Shown: in pieces, positions 16,589 through 25,487 of the stretch
Position numbering within the stretch: position 1 is the first letter of the stretch
How the letters are laid out: the number at the start of each line of letters is the position of its first letter
From: an uncultured Haliea sp.
GTDB taxonomy: Bacteria > Pseudomonadota > Gammaproteobacteria > Pseudomonadales > Halieaceae
Length of the DNA: 64,000 nucleotides
NCBI GenBank assembly: GCA_913061145.1
Contig: CAJXUQ010000011.1
Span: forward strand, 1 to 64,000
Reading direction: 5' to 3'
Translations under genes and position numbers: made by a program
Notes under the pieces: model-generated
What the model was told of the DNA's origin: nothing
What the model saw: only the letters and a program-made list of their open reading frames with translations
Databases searched by the model: none

Positions 16589-17806
16589 TCAGTGCGCCGG
16601 CATGTCGTCGGTGGTGCGGCTGTGCAGCCTGCGGGCCAGCAGTGCCAGCGCAAGCCCTGCCAGGCCGAGCAGCAGAATCCCCGCCAGCATGGGTTGTGGT
16701 GAGTCGTGCAGGAACAGACCGATCAGGCCTCCCGCCACCGCCGACACCGCCATCTGGATAAAGCCGAGCAGTGCGGACGCGGTGCCGGCCATATGGGGAT
16801 AGGGCTGAAGTGCGAGGCCCATGGCATGCGGCAGCGTCAGCCCCATACCCGCGGTATACAGCATCATCGGAACCGCCAGTGCCGCGACACTGGTATCGAA
16901 CACGGTTCCTGCGATCGCCATGCCCAGGCTGGCGACGGCAACCACCACAGCGCCGATGAGCAGTACGCGGGTGGAGTCCAGACGCGTGGCGAGCCGCGCA
17001 CTGACTGCGCTGCCGGCGATATAGCCCGCCACGGTGGTGAGGAATATCGGGCCAAAATACTTCACCGGCAGCTGCAGCATTTCGATGTAGACAAAGCCGG
17101 ATGAGGCGAGATAGACCATCATGCCGGCGTAGACCACCGAGCTGCTGACCACGACCGCCATGAAGCGTCCGCTGCGCACCAGCACGGCGTAATTGCGCAG
17201 GATGGTGGCGGGGTGAAGGCTCTGCCGTACCGGCAGCGATTCTCCCAGGTAGCGGTTGAGCACAATCAGGACCAGCGCACCGTACAGCCCGAGAAACACG
17301 AAGATACTGCGCCAGGGGAAAAACAGGGTCAGCAGGCTGCCCAGACTGGGCGCCACAGCAGGAGCCAGCGCCATCAGCATGGCGATCAAAGACAGGGCCC
17401 GCGCAGCCCGGCGCGGCCCGAACAGGTCGCGGGTGATCGTGCGTGCCAGCGTCGGCCCGACACAGGCGCCGATCCCCTGCAGAAAGCGGTAGGCGAGCAG
17501 TTCGTCGATCGTGGTGGCCAGGCTGCAGCCGACGCAGGCGGCGATGAACAGCAAGGTGCCTGCGGTGATGACCGGCTTGCGCCCGTAACGGTCTGCCAGG
17601 GGCCCACAGAACAGGTGAAACACGGCGAAGCCGGCGAGGTAGGCACTGAGGGTCAGCTGTATGCTGCCTACGTCGGTGTCCAGTGCAAGCCGCATGGCGG
17701 GCATGGCCGGCAGGTACATATCCACACTGAGCGGACCCAGCGCAACCAGCGTCGCCAGCAGGACCAACAGCCAGGGGGAATCAGCGTTGAGGTGTCGTGA
17801 ACTCAT
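16589..17806 (-). CDS. Bcr/CflA family multidrug MFS transporter
   Basis: Twelve-helix major facilitator of 405 residues. Family features are the N-terminal PLSVDMYLPAMPAM, the loop 2-3 motif GPLADRYGRKPV and RFLQGIGACVGPTLARTITRDLF in helices 4-5, all typical of Bcr/CflA proton-driven drug and metabolite exporters. It is encoded upstream of cysteine synthase on the same strand; some members export L-cysteine, so a cysteine-export role is conceivable (inference). Confidence 0.92.
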   Translation of the reverse strand: MSSRHLNADSPWLLVLLATLVALGPLSVDMYLPAMPAMRLALDTDVGSIQLTLSAYLAGFAVFHLFCGPLADRYGRKPVITAGTLLFIAACVGCSLATTIDELLAYRFLQGIGACVGPTLARTITRDLFGPRRAARALSLIAMLMALAPAVAPSLGSLLTLFFPWRSIFVFLGLYGALVLIVLNRYLGESLPVRQSLHPATILRNYAVLVRSGRFMAVVVSSSVVYAGMMVYLASSGFVYIEMLQLPVKYFGPIFLTTVAGYIAGSAVSARLATRLDSTRVLLIGAVVVAVASLGMAIAGTVFDTSVAALAVPMMLYTAGMGLTLPHAMGLALQPYPHMAGTASALLGFIQMAVSAVAGGLIGLFLHDSPQPMLAGILLLGLAGLALALLARRLHSRTTDDMPAH

Positions 17807-17842
17807 GGGTGGCCGATGCTATCACGCGCTTCGGCCACCCGG

Positions 17843-18625
17843 TCACTGTTTCTCGAACTTCAGCACCGTTTTCCACCACAGTCGTGGCAGCAGCGCGTGC
17901 CAGAGCATGAGCAGGCGAGCCTCGCCCGGATAGATGATATCCCGGTTTTTGGCGACGCCTTTCTCTATCGCGGTGACAATTTTCTCCGGGTCGGAAAGAC
18001 GACCGGACTTTTTTGCCTCAATCAGGCTGGCGGGGCTGTCTGTCGCCAGCGTCTGGTCAATCAGTGGTGTGTTGACGGGCGGTGGGCACACCAGGTGCAC
18101 CTGCACCCCGGAGTCCCGCAACTCATTCTGCAGTATTTCCACATAGGTATTCACAGCGGACTTGGTGGCACAGTAGCCGCCCATATGTGTGACCAGTGCG
18201 TACCCCGCCACCGAGCCAAAGGCGATGATGCGGCCGCCGCGTCGGCTGAGCATCGACGGCAGCACGCTGCGGATCATGTAGGTGGTGCCGAAATAGTTGA
18301 TGCGGAACAGGCGCTCCATACCGTCATGGGTGTGGTCAACCAGTTTGTGGCTGGGCATCAGTGCCGCGGCGTGTACCAGCAGGTCTATGGGGCCGGTTTC
18401 CTGCTCTACCCGCGCGACCTGCCGCTCCACATCGGCCAGGTCGCCGATGTCGCAGCGCAGCGCGCGAATGCGGTCGTCCTCGGCGCAGGTTGCCTCGAGG
18501 CCGGCCTCGTTGACGTCGAAAATCACCACCCTGGCGCCGCGTGAGGCCAGCCGCAGCGCGATGATGCGCCCCATGCCGCTGGCGCCCCCGGTAACCAGGG
18601 CCACTTTGTTCTGCATATCAAGCAT
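17843..18625 (-). CDS. Short-chain dehydrogenase/reductase
   Basis: Classical SDR of about 260 residues. It has the Rossmann glycine motif TGGASGMGR, the acidic NAD(H)-preferring end of strand 2 (VVIFDV), and catalytic S in FGSVAG with Y-C-A-T-K. An extended C-terminus (LMLWHALLPRLWWKTVLKFEKQ region) could be membrane-associated. The ATG at 18625 has GGGAG seven bases upstream. The substrate is unknown; related enzymes act on acyl chains or steroids. Confidence 0.88.
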   Translation of the reverse strand: MLDMQNKVALVTGGASGMGRIIALRLASRGARVVIFDVNEAGLEATCAEDDRIRALRCDIGDLADVERQVARVEQETGPIDLLVHAAALMPSHKLVDHTHDGMERLFRINYFGTTYMIRSVLPSMLSRRGGRIIAFGSVAGYALVTHMGGYCATKSAVNTYVEILQNELRDSGVQVHLVCPPPVNTPLIDQTLATDSPASLIEAKKSGRLSDPEKIVTAIEKGVAKNRDIIYPGEARLLMLWHALLPRLWWKTVLKFEKQ

Positions 18626-18734
18626 GACATGACTCCCGTTCTGTACGTCCATCATGCGTCCAATGGTGAACTTCGGGCAAGCACCATGTTGGCCACAGGC
18701 CCCGTGGGCAGTGCCGGCCTGCCGCCGTCATGGC

Positions 18735-19223
18735 TCAGACCTCGGTGTCGTTATCCACATGCTCCAGGGGCAGGGCGGTTTTCTGCACTACCCGCCGCAG
18801 CTCGAAGCTGGAGTGCACGCCGGTCACGCCGGGAATGCGTGTGAGCTTGCCGAGCAGGAAGCGTTCATAGTGCTGCATATCCGGTATGACGGCCTTCAGC
18901 AGGTAGTCAGCGCTCTGGCCGGTGACCACCGAGCATTCCATCACCTCGGGAAAGGCCCGTACCTGTTCCTCGAAGGCGTCGAAGCGGTCGGGGGTGTGCC
19001 GATCCATGCTGATGCCTATATAGGCGGTGAGCTTCAGGCCGAGGCGCGCCTGATCCAGCAGCGTGGCGGTGCCGCGGATCAGCCCTGAGTCCTCGAGCCG
19101 CTTCACACGGCGCGCACAGGGCGTGGCGGAGAGACCCACCCGGTCCGCGAGGTCCAGATTGCTGATGCGGCCGTCCCGTTGCAGGATGTCCAGAATGCGG
19201 CGATCGATGCGGTCCAGCTTCAT
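18735..19223 (-). CDS. Lrp/AsnC family transcriptional regulator
   Basis: Regulator of 162 residues. An N-terminal winged helix-turn-helix (about 3-62, DRIDRRILDILQRDGRISNLDLADRVGLS... in outline) is followed by an AsnC/RAM ligand-binding domain (about 70-155), with VVTGQSADYLLKAV the typical effector-pocket stretch. These proteins form octamers and sense amino acids. It overlaps the EVE gene stop by four bases (ATGA), so the two are translationally coupled. Confidence 0.93.
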   Translation of the reverse strand: MKLDRIDRRILDILQRDGRISNLDLADRVGLSATPCARRVKRLEDSGLIRGTATLLDQARLGLKLTAYIGISMDRHTPDRFDAFEEQVRAFPEVMECSVVTGQSADYLLKAVIPDMQHYERFLLGKLTRIPGVTGVHSSFELRRVVQKTALPLEHVDNDTEV

Positions 19224-19687
19224 GCGCCGGCTGCCAGTTGCAGGATGACACTGCGGTGCCCGGGCGCCACCGGCATCACGGACAGGCGGCTGCGCTGCAG
19301 CAGCGCAAAGCCCTCAAGTTGCGCGGCGTGACGTTTGAGTTCGGCGAGCGGCAGCGGGCGCGGCAGATGGCTGCGGTAGCGGATATCACGCAGTACCCAG
19401 CGCGGGTTGTCGCGGTCGCTGCGCGGGTCGTAATAGGGTGAGTTCGGGTCGAACTGGCTGGGGTCGGGCCGCACCGGGCCCACCACTTCGGCCAGCCCGA
19501 CAATTGCCGGCACGGCGCAACTCGAATGGTAGATGAAGACCTCATCGCCGGGTTGCATGCCATCGCGCAGGAAGTTGCGCGCCTGGTAGTTGCGCACGCC
19601 GTCCCAGGGCTCGGTCTGCGTGGGCCGCGCCGCCAGATCCTCCAGGCTGAAGGTATCCGGCTCGGTTTTCAGAAGCCAGCAGGCCAT
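19220..19687 (-). CDS. EVE domain-containing protein
   Basis: Small cytosolic protein of 155 residues spanning a single EVE (PUA-like) domain. It starts MACWLLKTEPDTFS, the hallmark beginning of thymocyte-nuclear-protein-1-like proteins, followed by WDGVRNYQARNFLR and GDEVFIYHSS. EVE domains bind modified bases in nucleic acid (family knowledge). Here it stands with an Lrp regulator rather than a restriction system. GGAGGAGGG precedes the ATG. Confidence 0.93.
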   Translation of the reverse strand: MACWLLKTEPDTFSLEDLAARPTQTEPWDGVRNYQARNFLRDGMQPGDEVFIYHSSCAVPAIVGLAEVVGPVRPDPSQFDPNSPYYDPRSDRDNPRWVLRDIRYRSHLPRPLPLAELKRHAAQLEGFALLQRSRLSVMPVAPGHRSVILQLAAGA

Positions 19688-20029
19688 GCTATGCCCTCCT
19701 CCGGGCTCGTTTGCCGCGTTGGTTCAGAATGCGAGAATCGAGGTTAACATAGGCTTAATCACTAAAAAAATAGAAAAAAATAAATATAAAAACTAATTAT
19801 GACCCAACAATGGCGGGTTTTTGCAGTAATCCTCCGGCGCGCAGGGGTTATACTGTGCATTCGGCTGATGCAGCATCTGGTGCCGCTGTGCCATCTGTCT
19901 GACACGGGTGGATATGCAGGGTGGCGGGGCTCCACAAGAGCTGGTCAGGCAGGACACAACCCTGCGCGACCCCCAGATGTACAGCCGCATGTATTCGCCG
20001 TCCGGGCAGAACCGACAGAGGACAGGGCC
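19688..20029. other. Intergenic region with AT-rich island and leuA leader
   Basis: Divergent promoter region. Bases 19745-19800 are almost pure A/T (runs of A7 and A8), a striking island in GC-rich DNA, and may serve as an UP element or a site for a nucleoid protein. A TATACT at 19849-19854 may be the leuA -10 box, giving a leader of about 170 nt. The open frame upstream of leuA continues through the leader but has no leucine-rich peptide, so I found no classical attenuator. Confidence 0.55.
19821..19854 (+). promoter_or_regulatory. Tentative leuA promoter
   Basis: TATACT at 19849-19854 is a fair -10 match. TTGCAG at 19821-19826 is a fair -35 match, but the 22-base spacer is too long for ordinary sigma-70, so only the -10 is credible. 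The AT-rich island lies immediately upstream. Confidence 0.3.
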
Positions 20030-21703
20030 ATGAGCCAATTTGATCATCGCAAATACCCGCCGTTCGCGCCCGTACGCATGACGGCGCGCCGCTGGCCAGA
20101 CAGGCAGATTACCCAGGCACCGCGCTGGTGTAGCGTCGACCTGCGCGATGGCAACCAGGCCCTGATCGAGCCGATGACGGCGCGGCAGAAATCCCGCCTG
20201 TGGGATCAGCTGGTGAAAATCGGCTTCAAGGAAATCGAGGTGGGCTTTCCCTCCGCCTCCAGCCACGACTACAACTTCTGCCGGGAGCTGATCGAGAACA
20301 ACCGCATCCCTGACGACGTCACCATTCAGGTACTCACCCAGGCGCGCCCGGAGCTGATCGAGAAGACCTTCGAGGCACTGCGCGGGGCCCGCCGCGCCAT
20401 TGTGCACGTGTACAACTCCACCTCAACGGTGCAGCGCGAGCAGGTGTTTGGCCTCGATCGCGCAGGCATCATCGATATCGCGGTCAAGGGTGCCGAGCTG
20501 GTGCGCGATGTGGCGGCCCGCTATCCGGACACGGAATGGGTGTTTGAATACTCGCCGGAAAGCTTCACCGGCACCGAGCTGGATTTTGCCGTGGAGGTGG
20601 TCGACGCGGTGACGGCGGTGTGGCAGCCGACGCCTGAGCATCCGGTGATCATCAACTTGCCGGCAACGGTGGAGATGAGCACGCCCAACGTTTATGCAGA
20701 CCAGATCGAGTGGTTCTGCGACCACGTCAGGAACCGCGAGGCTCTGCTGATCTCGCTGCATACGCACAACGACCGGGGCTGTGCGGTAGCCGCCGCCGAG
20801 CTCGGTGTACTGGCCGGCGCCGACCGCGTCGAGGGCACGCTGATGGGTAATGGCGAGCGCACCGGCAACATGGACATCGTCACCATGGCCATGAACCTCT
20901 ACAGCCAGGGCGTCGATCCACAGCTGCAGCTCGCACACATGGACGAAATCATCCAGACGGTGAAAGAGTGCACCCAGTTACCCGTGCATCCCCGCCACCC
21001 CTACGCCGGGGAGCTGGTGTTCACGGCGTTCTCCGGCAGCCACCAGGACGCCATCAAGAAGTGTCTGTCCCGGCGCGAGGCGCAGGCGCCCTGGCAGGTC
21101 GCCTACCTGCCGATCGACCCGGCAGATATCGGCCGCTCCTACCAGGAGGTGATTCGCATCAACAGCCAGTCGGGCAAGGGCGGTATTGCCTATGTGCTGG
21201 AGCGCAATTACGGCTACGAACTGCCGCGTTGGCTGCAGATAGACTTCAGCGCTGCCGTGCAGGCGTTCGCCGAGAAGCAGGAATCTGAAGTGACGCCCGA
21301 GGCGATCCACGATCTGTTCCAGCAAACCTACCTGAGCGATGCAGGCCGCTGGCGCCTCGGCGATTACCAGGTGAGTCGCGCCGACAGCATTGATCAACTG
21401 CAGGCGGAGATTTTCGACGGCGCGGCGCGCAGCGCCTTGACCGGCACCGGCAACGGGGTTGTCGCGTCGTTTGTCGATGCCATGCAGCGCTTCACCGGTC
21501 GCCAGATTGTGTTGGTCGAGTACAGCGAGCACGCCCTTAGCCAGAGCGCCGATGCCGAAGCGGTGTGCTATATCCAGCTGAACATCGACGGCGAGCGCTA
21601 CTGCGGCGTCGGTCGTAGCTCCGACATCATCCAGGCGTCGCTGGAGGGTATTCTCGGCGCCATCAATCGCGCGGCGCGCCAGGGTCAGACCGCGGCGGCG
21701 TAG
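20030..21703 (+). CDS. leuA: 2-isopropylmalate synthase (LeuA type 2)
   Basis: First committed enzyme of leucine synthesis, condensing acetyl-CoA with 2-ketoisovalerate; 557 residues. The HMGL-like TIM barrel (about 30-310) shows the metal-site start WCSVDLRDGNQAL and the HTHNDRGCAVA histidine motif; the C-terminal third is the LeuA regulatory dimer domain that binds leucine. The RYPPFAP/N-terminus and length mark the longer LeuA2 form. AGAGGA precedes the ATG at 20030. Its 3' end overlaps the racemase gene by 19 bases on the other strand. Confidence 0.95.
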   Translation: MSQFDHRKYPPFAPVRMTARRWPDRQITQAPRWCSVDLRDGNQALIEPMTARQKSRLWDQLVKIGFKEIEVGFPSASSHDYNFCRELIENNRIPDDVTIQVLTQARPELIEKTFEALRGARRAIVHVYNSTSTVQREQVFGLDRAGIIDIAVKGAELVRDVAARYPDTEWVFEYSPESFTGTELDFAVEVVDAVTAVWQPTPEHPVIINLPATVEMSTPNVYADQIEWFCDHVRNREALLISLHTHNDRGCAVAAAELGVLAGADRVEGTLMGNGERTGNMDIVTMAMNLYSQGVDPQLQLAHMDEIIQTVKECTQLPVHPRHPYAGELVFTAFSGSHQDAIKKCLSRREAQAPWQVAYLPIDPADIGRSYQEVIRINSQSGKGGIAYVLERNYGYELPRWLQIDFSAAVQAFAEKQESEVTPEAIHDLFQQTYLSDAGRWRLGDYQVSRADSIDQLQAEIFDGAARSALTGTGNGVVASFVDAMQRFTGRQIVLVEYSEHALSQSADAEAVCYIQLNIDGERYCGVGRSSDIIQASLEGILGAINRAARQGQTAAA

Positions 21704-22407
21704 TCACCGCGGGCCAGCGCCACGGTTCTAGCGACCAGCAGGTCAGTCGAGGACAGTAGTTCTACGCCCACGTCACCGGCCTGCAACAGCAAGGGGATTT
21801 CGGTGCACCCCGCGATCAGCAGTTCAGCACCGCCGAACGCGAGGCTGGCGGCGAGGGACTGCAGCCCGCTGCGCAGCTCCGCGCTGCGCTCCCCGGCCTT
21901 GATGCGGTAAAGCAGATCCATGAAGCGCGCCTGCTCACTGCGGTTCCAGAGCAGTGGCTCGCGCCCGGCTGCGCACAGTGCCTGTTGGTACAAGCCCGCC
22001 TGCAGGCAGCCGTCCGCAGCCATCACGCCTACGCGTCGAGCCGGGTGCGCAGATACTGTGTCCATCACCACATCGATGATACTGACAAAGGGAATGCCCA
22101 CCGCCGCGCGAATCTCCCCCGTGTAGGCGTGGGCCGTGTTGCAGACCATGACCAGGAAGTCCGCACCGGCACGTTCCAGCCGCTGGGCCATGACGGCAAC
22201 GGCGGGTCCGGCATCGGGGCCGCTGCCGGCGATGGAGGCATGCCGGTTGGGTATACGCGGGTTGTGGTCCACCAGCATGTGGATATGCTCCTGATCCGTG
22301 CTGGCCGGTGTCGCAGCAAGTACCCGCGCCATAAAGTCCACGGTGGCCTCCGGCCCCATCCCACCCATGATGCCCGCCACTTTGCCCGTCGGATGATCAG
22401 CCGCCAT
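21685..22407 (-). CDS. Aspartate/glutamate racemase family protein
   Basis: PLP-independent amino-acid racemase, 240 residues, with two pseudo-symmetric domains. The N-terminal GIMGGMGPEATVDF and both catalytic cysteines, in CNTAHAY and GCTEIPLL, are present. It probably interconverts D- and L-aspartate or another amino acid. It lies 12 bases downstream of the alanine symporter on the same strand, suggesting a joint role in uptake and use of D-amino acids (inference). Confidence 0.9.
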   Translation of the reverse strand: MAADHPTGKVAGIMGGMGPEATVDFMARVLAATPASTDQEHIHMLVDHNPRIPNRHASIAGSGPDAGPAVAVMAQRLERAGADFLVMVCNTAHAYTGEIRAAVGIPFVSIIDVVMDTVSAHPARRVGVMAADGCLQAGLYQQALCAAGREPLLWNRSEQARFMDLLYRIKAGERSAELRSGLQSLAASLAFGGAELLIAGCTEIPLLLQAGDVGVELLSSTDLLVARTVALARGDYAAAV

Positions 22408-22419
22408 GTGCCGTACCTC

Positions 22420-23766
22420 TCAGTAGGGATGTCGTTGGAAATACTCCCGCGCCGCCATCCGCACCTTGCCCGCCAACAACAGGGTGGACACCATGGTGGG
22501 GATGGCCATCAGGCCGTAGGAGCCGGAAATCAGGTTGAACACGATATCAATGCTGACCGTGGCGCCGAAAATGACCGCCAGCACAAAAAACCAGCGGTAG
22601 TAGTTCTGCAGCCGCGCGCCAAACAGAAAGCCAAAGCACTTGGCCCCGTAGTACCACATGGTGAACATGGTGGTGCTGGCAAGAATAAGCGTGACAAAAA
22701 GCAGCAGGCCGCTGCCCAGGCTGCCGAGGTCCTGGCGGAAGGCGTTGGCGGTCAGCGTGATGCCGGACAGGTCTCCCGGGTCCTGCCAGGTGCCCGCAAG
22801 CAGAATGACCAGGGCGGTGCAGGTGCAGACAATCAGCGTGTCCGCTACCGGGCCGAGCATCGCCACGAGCCCCTCCCTCACCGGCTCGTTGGTGCGTGCG
22901 GCACCGTGCGCCATGACCTCGGTGCCCACCCCGGCCTCGTTGGAAAACACGCCGCGGCTGACACCGATCAGGATCACACCGACCAGGCCGCCGCCCACCG
23001 CCTGGGGATTGAAGGCATCGGTAACGATGCTGGCCAGCAAGTCGGGGACCTGCTCACTGTGCAGCAGGAGCAGGTACAGCGTCATGGCCATATAAGTCAC
23101 CATCATCAGCGGCAGGAGGGTGACCGCAACCCTGGCCACGCGCTGCAGCCCACCGAAGACTACCGCGCCCACCACGGCGGCCATGACGCAACCAATCAGC
23201 AGATTCGCACTGCCCGGGGCGTGCCCGGCAAACAGGTTGTCGCGGATGAGCGCGGTGAGCTGGTTGGCCTGGAAAATGGGCAGGGTGCCGATCAGGCCGG
23301 CGAGGGAGAAGAGAATTGCCAGCGGGAAAAAAGCGCGCGGCAGGGCTTCGCGAATGATGTACATGGGCCCGCCCTGCAGCTGTCCTGCGCTGTCCTTGCC
23401 GCGATACATCACCCCCAGCGTGCAGGTGAAAAACTTGGTCGAAATCCCGACCAGCGCCGACATCCACATCCAGAATACGGCGCCCGGGCCACCGGCCGCG
23501 ATGGCCAGCGCCACGCCGGAAATGTTTCCCATGCCCATGGTGCCGGAGAGTGCTGCCGCCAGCGCCTGCGCGTGGCTCAGCTCGCCCGGTTCACCGGGGG
23601 TATCGTGTCGTCCCAGCATGATGCCGATGGCATGGCCGAAGTGGCGATAGGGCAAAAAGCGTGAGTACAGGGCGAAAAACAGTCCCCCGCCCAGCAGCAG
23701 CACCACCAGTGGTGTGCCCCAGACCGCGTTGGCAAAGCTGGCCGCGAGCTGTTGCAGTGAGTCCAT
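22420..23766 (-). CDS. Sodium:alanine symporter (AGCS family)
   Basis: Membrane carrier of 448 residues with about 11 helices that takes up alanine or glycine with sodium. Family signatures include the GELSHAQALAAALSGTMGMGN region and GGPGAVFWMW, plus FSNEAGVGT. GGAGGTG seven bases upstream supports the ATG at 23766 over an earlier in-frame start at 23808 that would run toward the divergent gene. It is probably the first gene of a symporter-racemase operon. Confidence 0.93.
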   Translation of the reverse strand: MDSLQQLAASFANAVWGTPLVVLLLGGGLFFALYSRFLPYRHFGHAIGIMLGRHDTPGEPGELSHAQALAAALSGTMGMGNISGVALAIAAGGPGAVFWMWMSALVGISTKFFTCTLGVMYRGKDSAGQLQGGPMYIIREALPRAFFPLAILFSLAGLIGTLPIFQANQLTALIRDNLFAGHAPGSANLLIGCVMAAVVGAVVFGGLQRVARVAVTLLPLMMVTYMAMTLYLLLLHSEQVPDLLASIVTDAFNPQAVGGGLVGVILIGVSRGVFSNEAGVGTEVMAHGAARTNEPVREGLVAMLGPVADTLIVCTCTALVILLAGTWQDPGDLSGITLTANAFRQDLGSLGSGLLLFVTLILASTTMFTMWYYGAKCFGFLFGARLQNYYRWFFVLAVIFGATVSIDIVFNLISGSYGLMAIPTMVSTLLLAGKVRMAAREYFQRHPY

Positions 23767-23831
23767 CGGCGCTGCACCTCCGCTTGGCAAAAGGCGGCAG
23801 AATAGCACAGGGTGGTGCTAAACTCCGGGAC

Positions 23832-24515
23832 ATGAATCTGCGTATCATCGCCCTGCTGGCTGCGGTGCTGCCCTTCGCCGCGGTACATCTCACCTGGCTG
23901 CTGGCGGCCAGTTACGGCCATGTTGACTGGTGCAACCCCTACCTCGACAGCTGCACCTCAATCAGTGCCACCGGACGGCAGCCTCCGGCCAGCTATCTGT
24001 TTCGCGCCACCATGTTGCCCGCCGCTGTGATTCTCGCCCTGTACTGGTGGATCAACTATGCGTGGCTGCGGTCCCTTCCCGGTGGCAACGCCTCCGTGCG
24101 GGCGCTGCGCTGGATGCTGTGGCTGGGCCTGCTGGCCAGCGTCGGGCTGATTCTGTATGTCACCGTACTGGGTGAGGCGGGCGACGCCTGGCGCTTTCAG
24201 CGGCGCGCTGGCACGGTACTGTTCTTTTCCTTCACCTTTCTCGCGCAGTTACTGTTTGCCGCCCAGCTCCACGCTCGAGCTGCCCATGTGCCGGGCGCCC
24301 CGCGTCTCGCCATCGCCATGCAGGCTCTCTGCTGCCTGTTGCTGGCGCTGGGTTTGCTGACGGTCGTGCTGCAGGCCTGGGATGGTGTATTGTACGACTC
24401 GGTCGAGGATGCTTTTGAATGGACGTTAAGCCTGCTGTTGCAAACCAACTTTCTGCTTGGCTACCTGCTGTGGCGACGCGCCGGCTGGCGGCTGCAGTTT
24501 GTTGTCCCGCGCTAG
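23832..24515 (+). CDS. DRAM/Frag1-like multi-pass membrane protein
   Basis: Protein of 227 residues with about six hydrophobic helices. The segment CNPYLDSCTSISATG followed by RQPPASYLF resembles the luminal loop of the FRAG1/DRAM/Sfk1 family, whose bacterial members are uncharacterised. No enzymatic motif is visible. It is divergent from the symporter and ends 16 bases before the dehydratase gene, so it is probably the first gene of the 23832-29255 run. Confidence 0.6.
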   Translation: MNLRIIALLAAVLPFAAVHLTWLLAASYGHVDWCNPYLDSCTSISATGRQPPASYLFRATMLPAAVILALYWWINYAWLRSLPGGNASVRALRWMLWLGLLASVGLILYVTVLGEAGDAWRFQRRAGTVLFFSFTFLAQLLFAAQLHARAAHVPGAPRLAIAMQALCCLLLALGLLTVVLQAWDGVLYDSVEDAFEWTLSLLLQTNFLLGYLLWRRAGWRLQFVVPR

Positions 24516-24531
24516 CCGCAGAGGGCGTGGC

Positions 24532-25482
24532 ATGATGGATGCCGTTCCGGATTTCTCGGCAATCACCGCGGCGCACGCCCGCATTCGCGATCACGTGCAC
24601 CGCACGCCCGTCATGAGCAGCGTCCTGCTTAACACACACACCGGCGCCGACCTGCGTTTCAAGTGCGAGAACCTGCAGAAAGTGGGCGCTTTCAAGGCCC
24701 GCGGTGCCAGCAATGCGGTGTTCGGCTTGACCGACGCTGAGGCGGCTGGCGGGGTAGCCACGCATTCTTCGGGGAATCACGGTGCGGCACTGGCCCAGGC
24801 GGCGGCTGCGCGCGGCGTAGCAGCGCACATTGTCATGCCCGCCAACGCGCCGGCGGTCAAGAAGGCGGCCGTTGCGGCTTACGGTGGTCTGATTATTGAG
24901 TGCGAGCCCACCCTCGCGGCGCGCGAGCAAACCCTGGAGCGGGTGGTGGCGGCAACGGGCGCGCATGTGGTGCATCCCTACGCCGACCCACGGGTCATTG
25001 CCGGCCAGGGCACGCTGGCGCTGGAGGTGTTGGAGCAGGTGCCCGACCTCGAGGTGATCGTGCTGCCGGTCGGTGGGGGTGGCCTGCTGTCCGGTGTCGC
25101 CCTGGCGATCAAGCACCTGCGACCGGATGTGGAGGTGGTTGCTGCGGAGCCGGAGGGCGCCGATGATGCGTTCCGCTCTTTCGGCCTCGGTGTCCTGCAG
25201 CCTTCCGTGGCCCCGCGCACCATCGCCGATGGTCTGCTGGCGGGCCTCGGAGCCATCAACTTCGGCATTATCCAGCGCCATGTGGATACCATCCTGACGG
25301 TATCTGATGCGGAGATTGTGCAGGCCATGCGACTGCAGTGGAGCCGCCTGAAAACCGTGGTGGAGCCCTCCGGTGCCGTCAGCTTCGCCGCCCTGCTGGC
25401 GCATCCGGAACGGTTTCGCGGGCGCCGCGTGGTCGCTGTGATCAGTGGCGGCAACCTCGACCTCGACAACCTGCCCTGGTGA
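24532..25482 (+). CDS. Threonine/serine dehydratase (PLP fold type II)
   Basis: Catalytic-type enzyme of 316 residues without the C-terminal ACT/regulatory domain of biosynthetic IlvA. PLP lysine K55 lies in VGAFKARGA; SSGNHGAAL binds the substrate carboxylate, and PVGGGGLLSG the PLP phosphate. It may deaminate threonine or serine, or act as a serine racemase, since these share one fold. AGAGGG precedes the ATG at 24532 (24535 is an equal alternative). Confidence 0.9.
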   Translation: MMDAVPDFSAITAAHARIRDHVHRTPVMSSVLLNTHTGADLRFKCENLQKVGAFKARGASNAVFGLTDAEAAGGVATHSSGNHGAALAQAAAARGVAAHIVMPANAPAVKKAAVAAYGGLIIECEPTLAAREQTLERVVAATGAHVVHPYADPRVIAGQGTLALEVLEQVPDLEVIVLPVGGGGLLSGVALAIKHLRPDVEVVAAEPEGADDAFRSFGLGVLQPSVAPRTIADGLLAGLGAINFGIIQRHVDTILTVSDAEIVQAMRLQWSRLKTVVEPSGAVSFAALLAHPERFRGRRVVAVISGGNLDLDNLPW

Positions 25483-25487
25483 CCGGC

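Noticed and set aside
19799-20029. 77-codon upstream extension of leuA as N-terminal domain or leucine-rich leader peptide
   Set aside because: No leucine run, no ribosome site at 19799, and the real LeuA N-terminus with AGAGGA starts at 20030.
21985-23664. 559-codon plus-strand open frame over racemase and symporter
   Set aside because: Low-complexity His/Gln/Arg/Gly composition and two clear minus-strand family members underneath.
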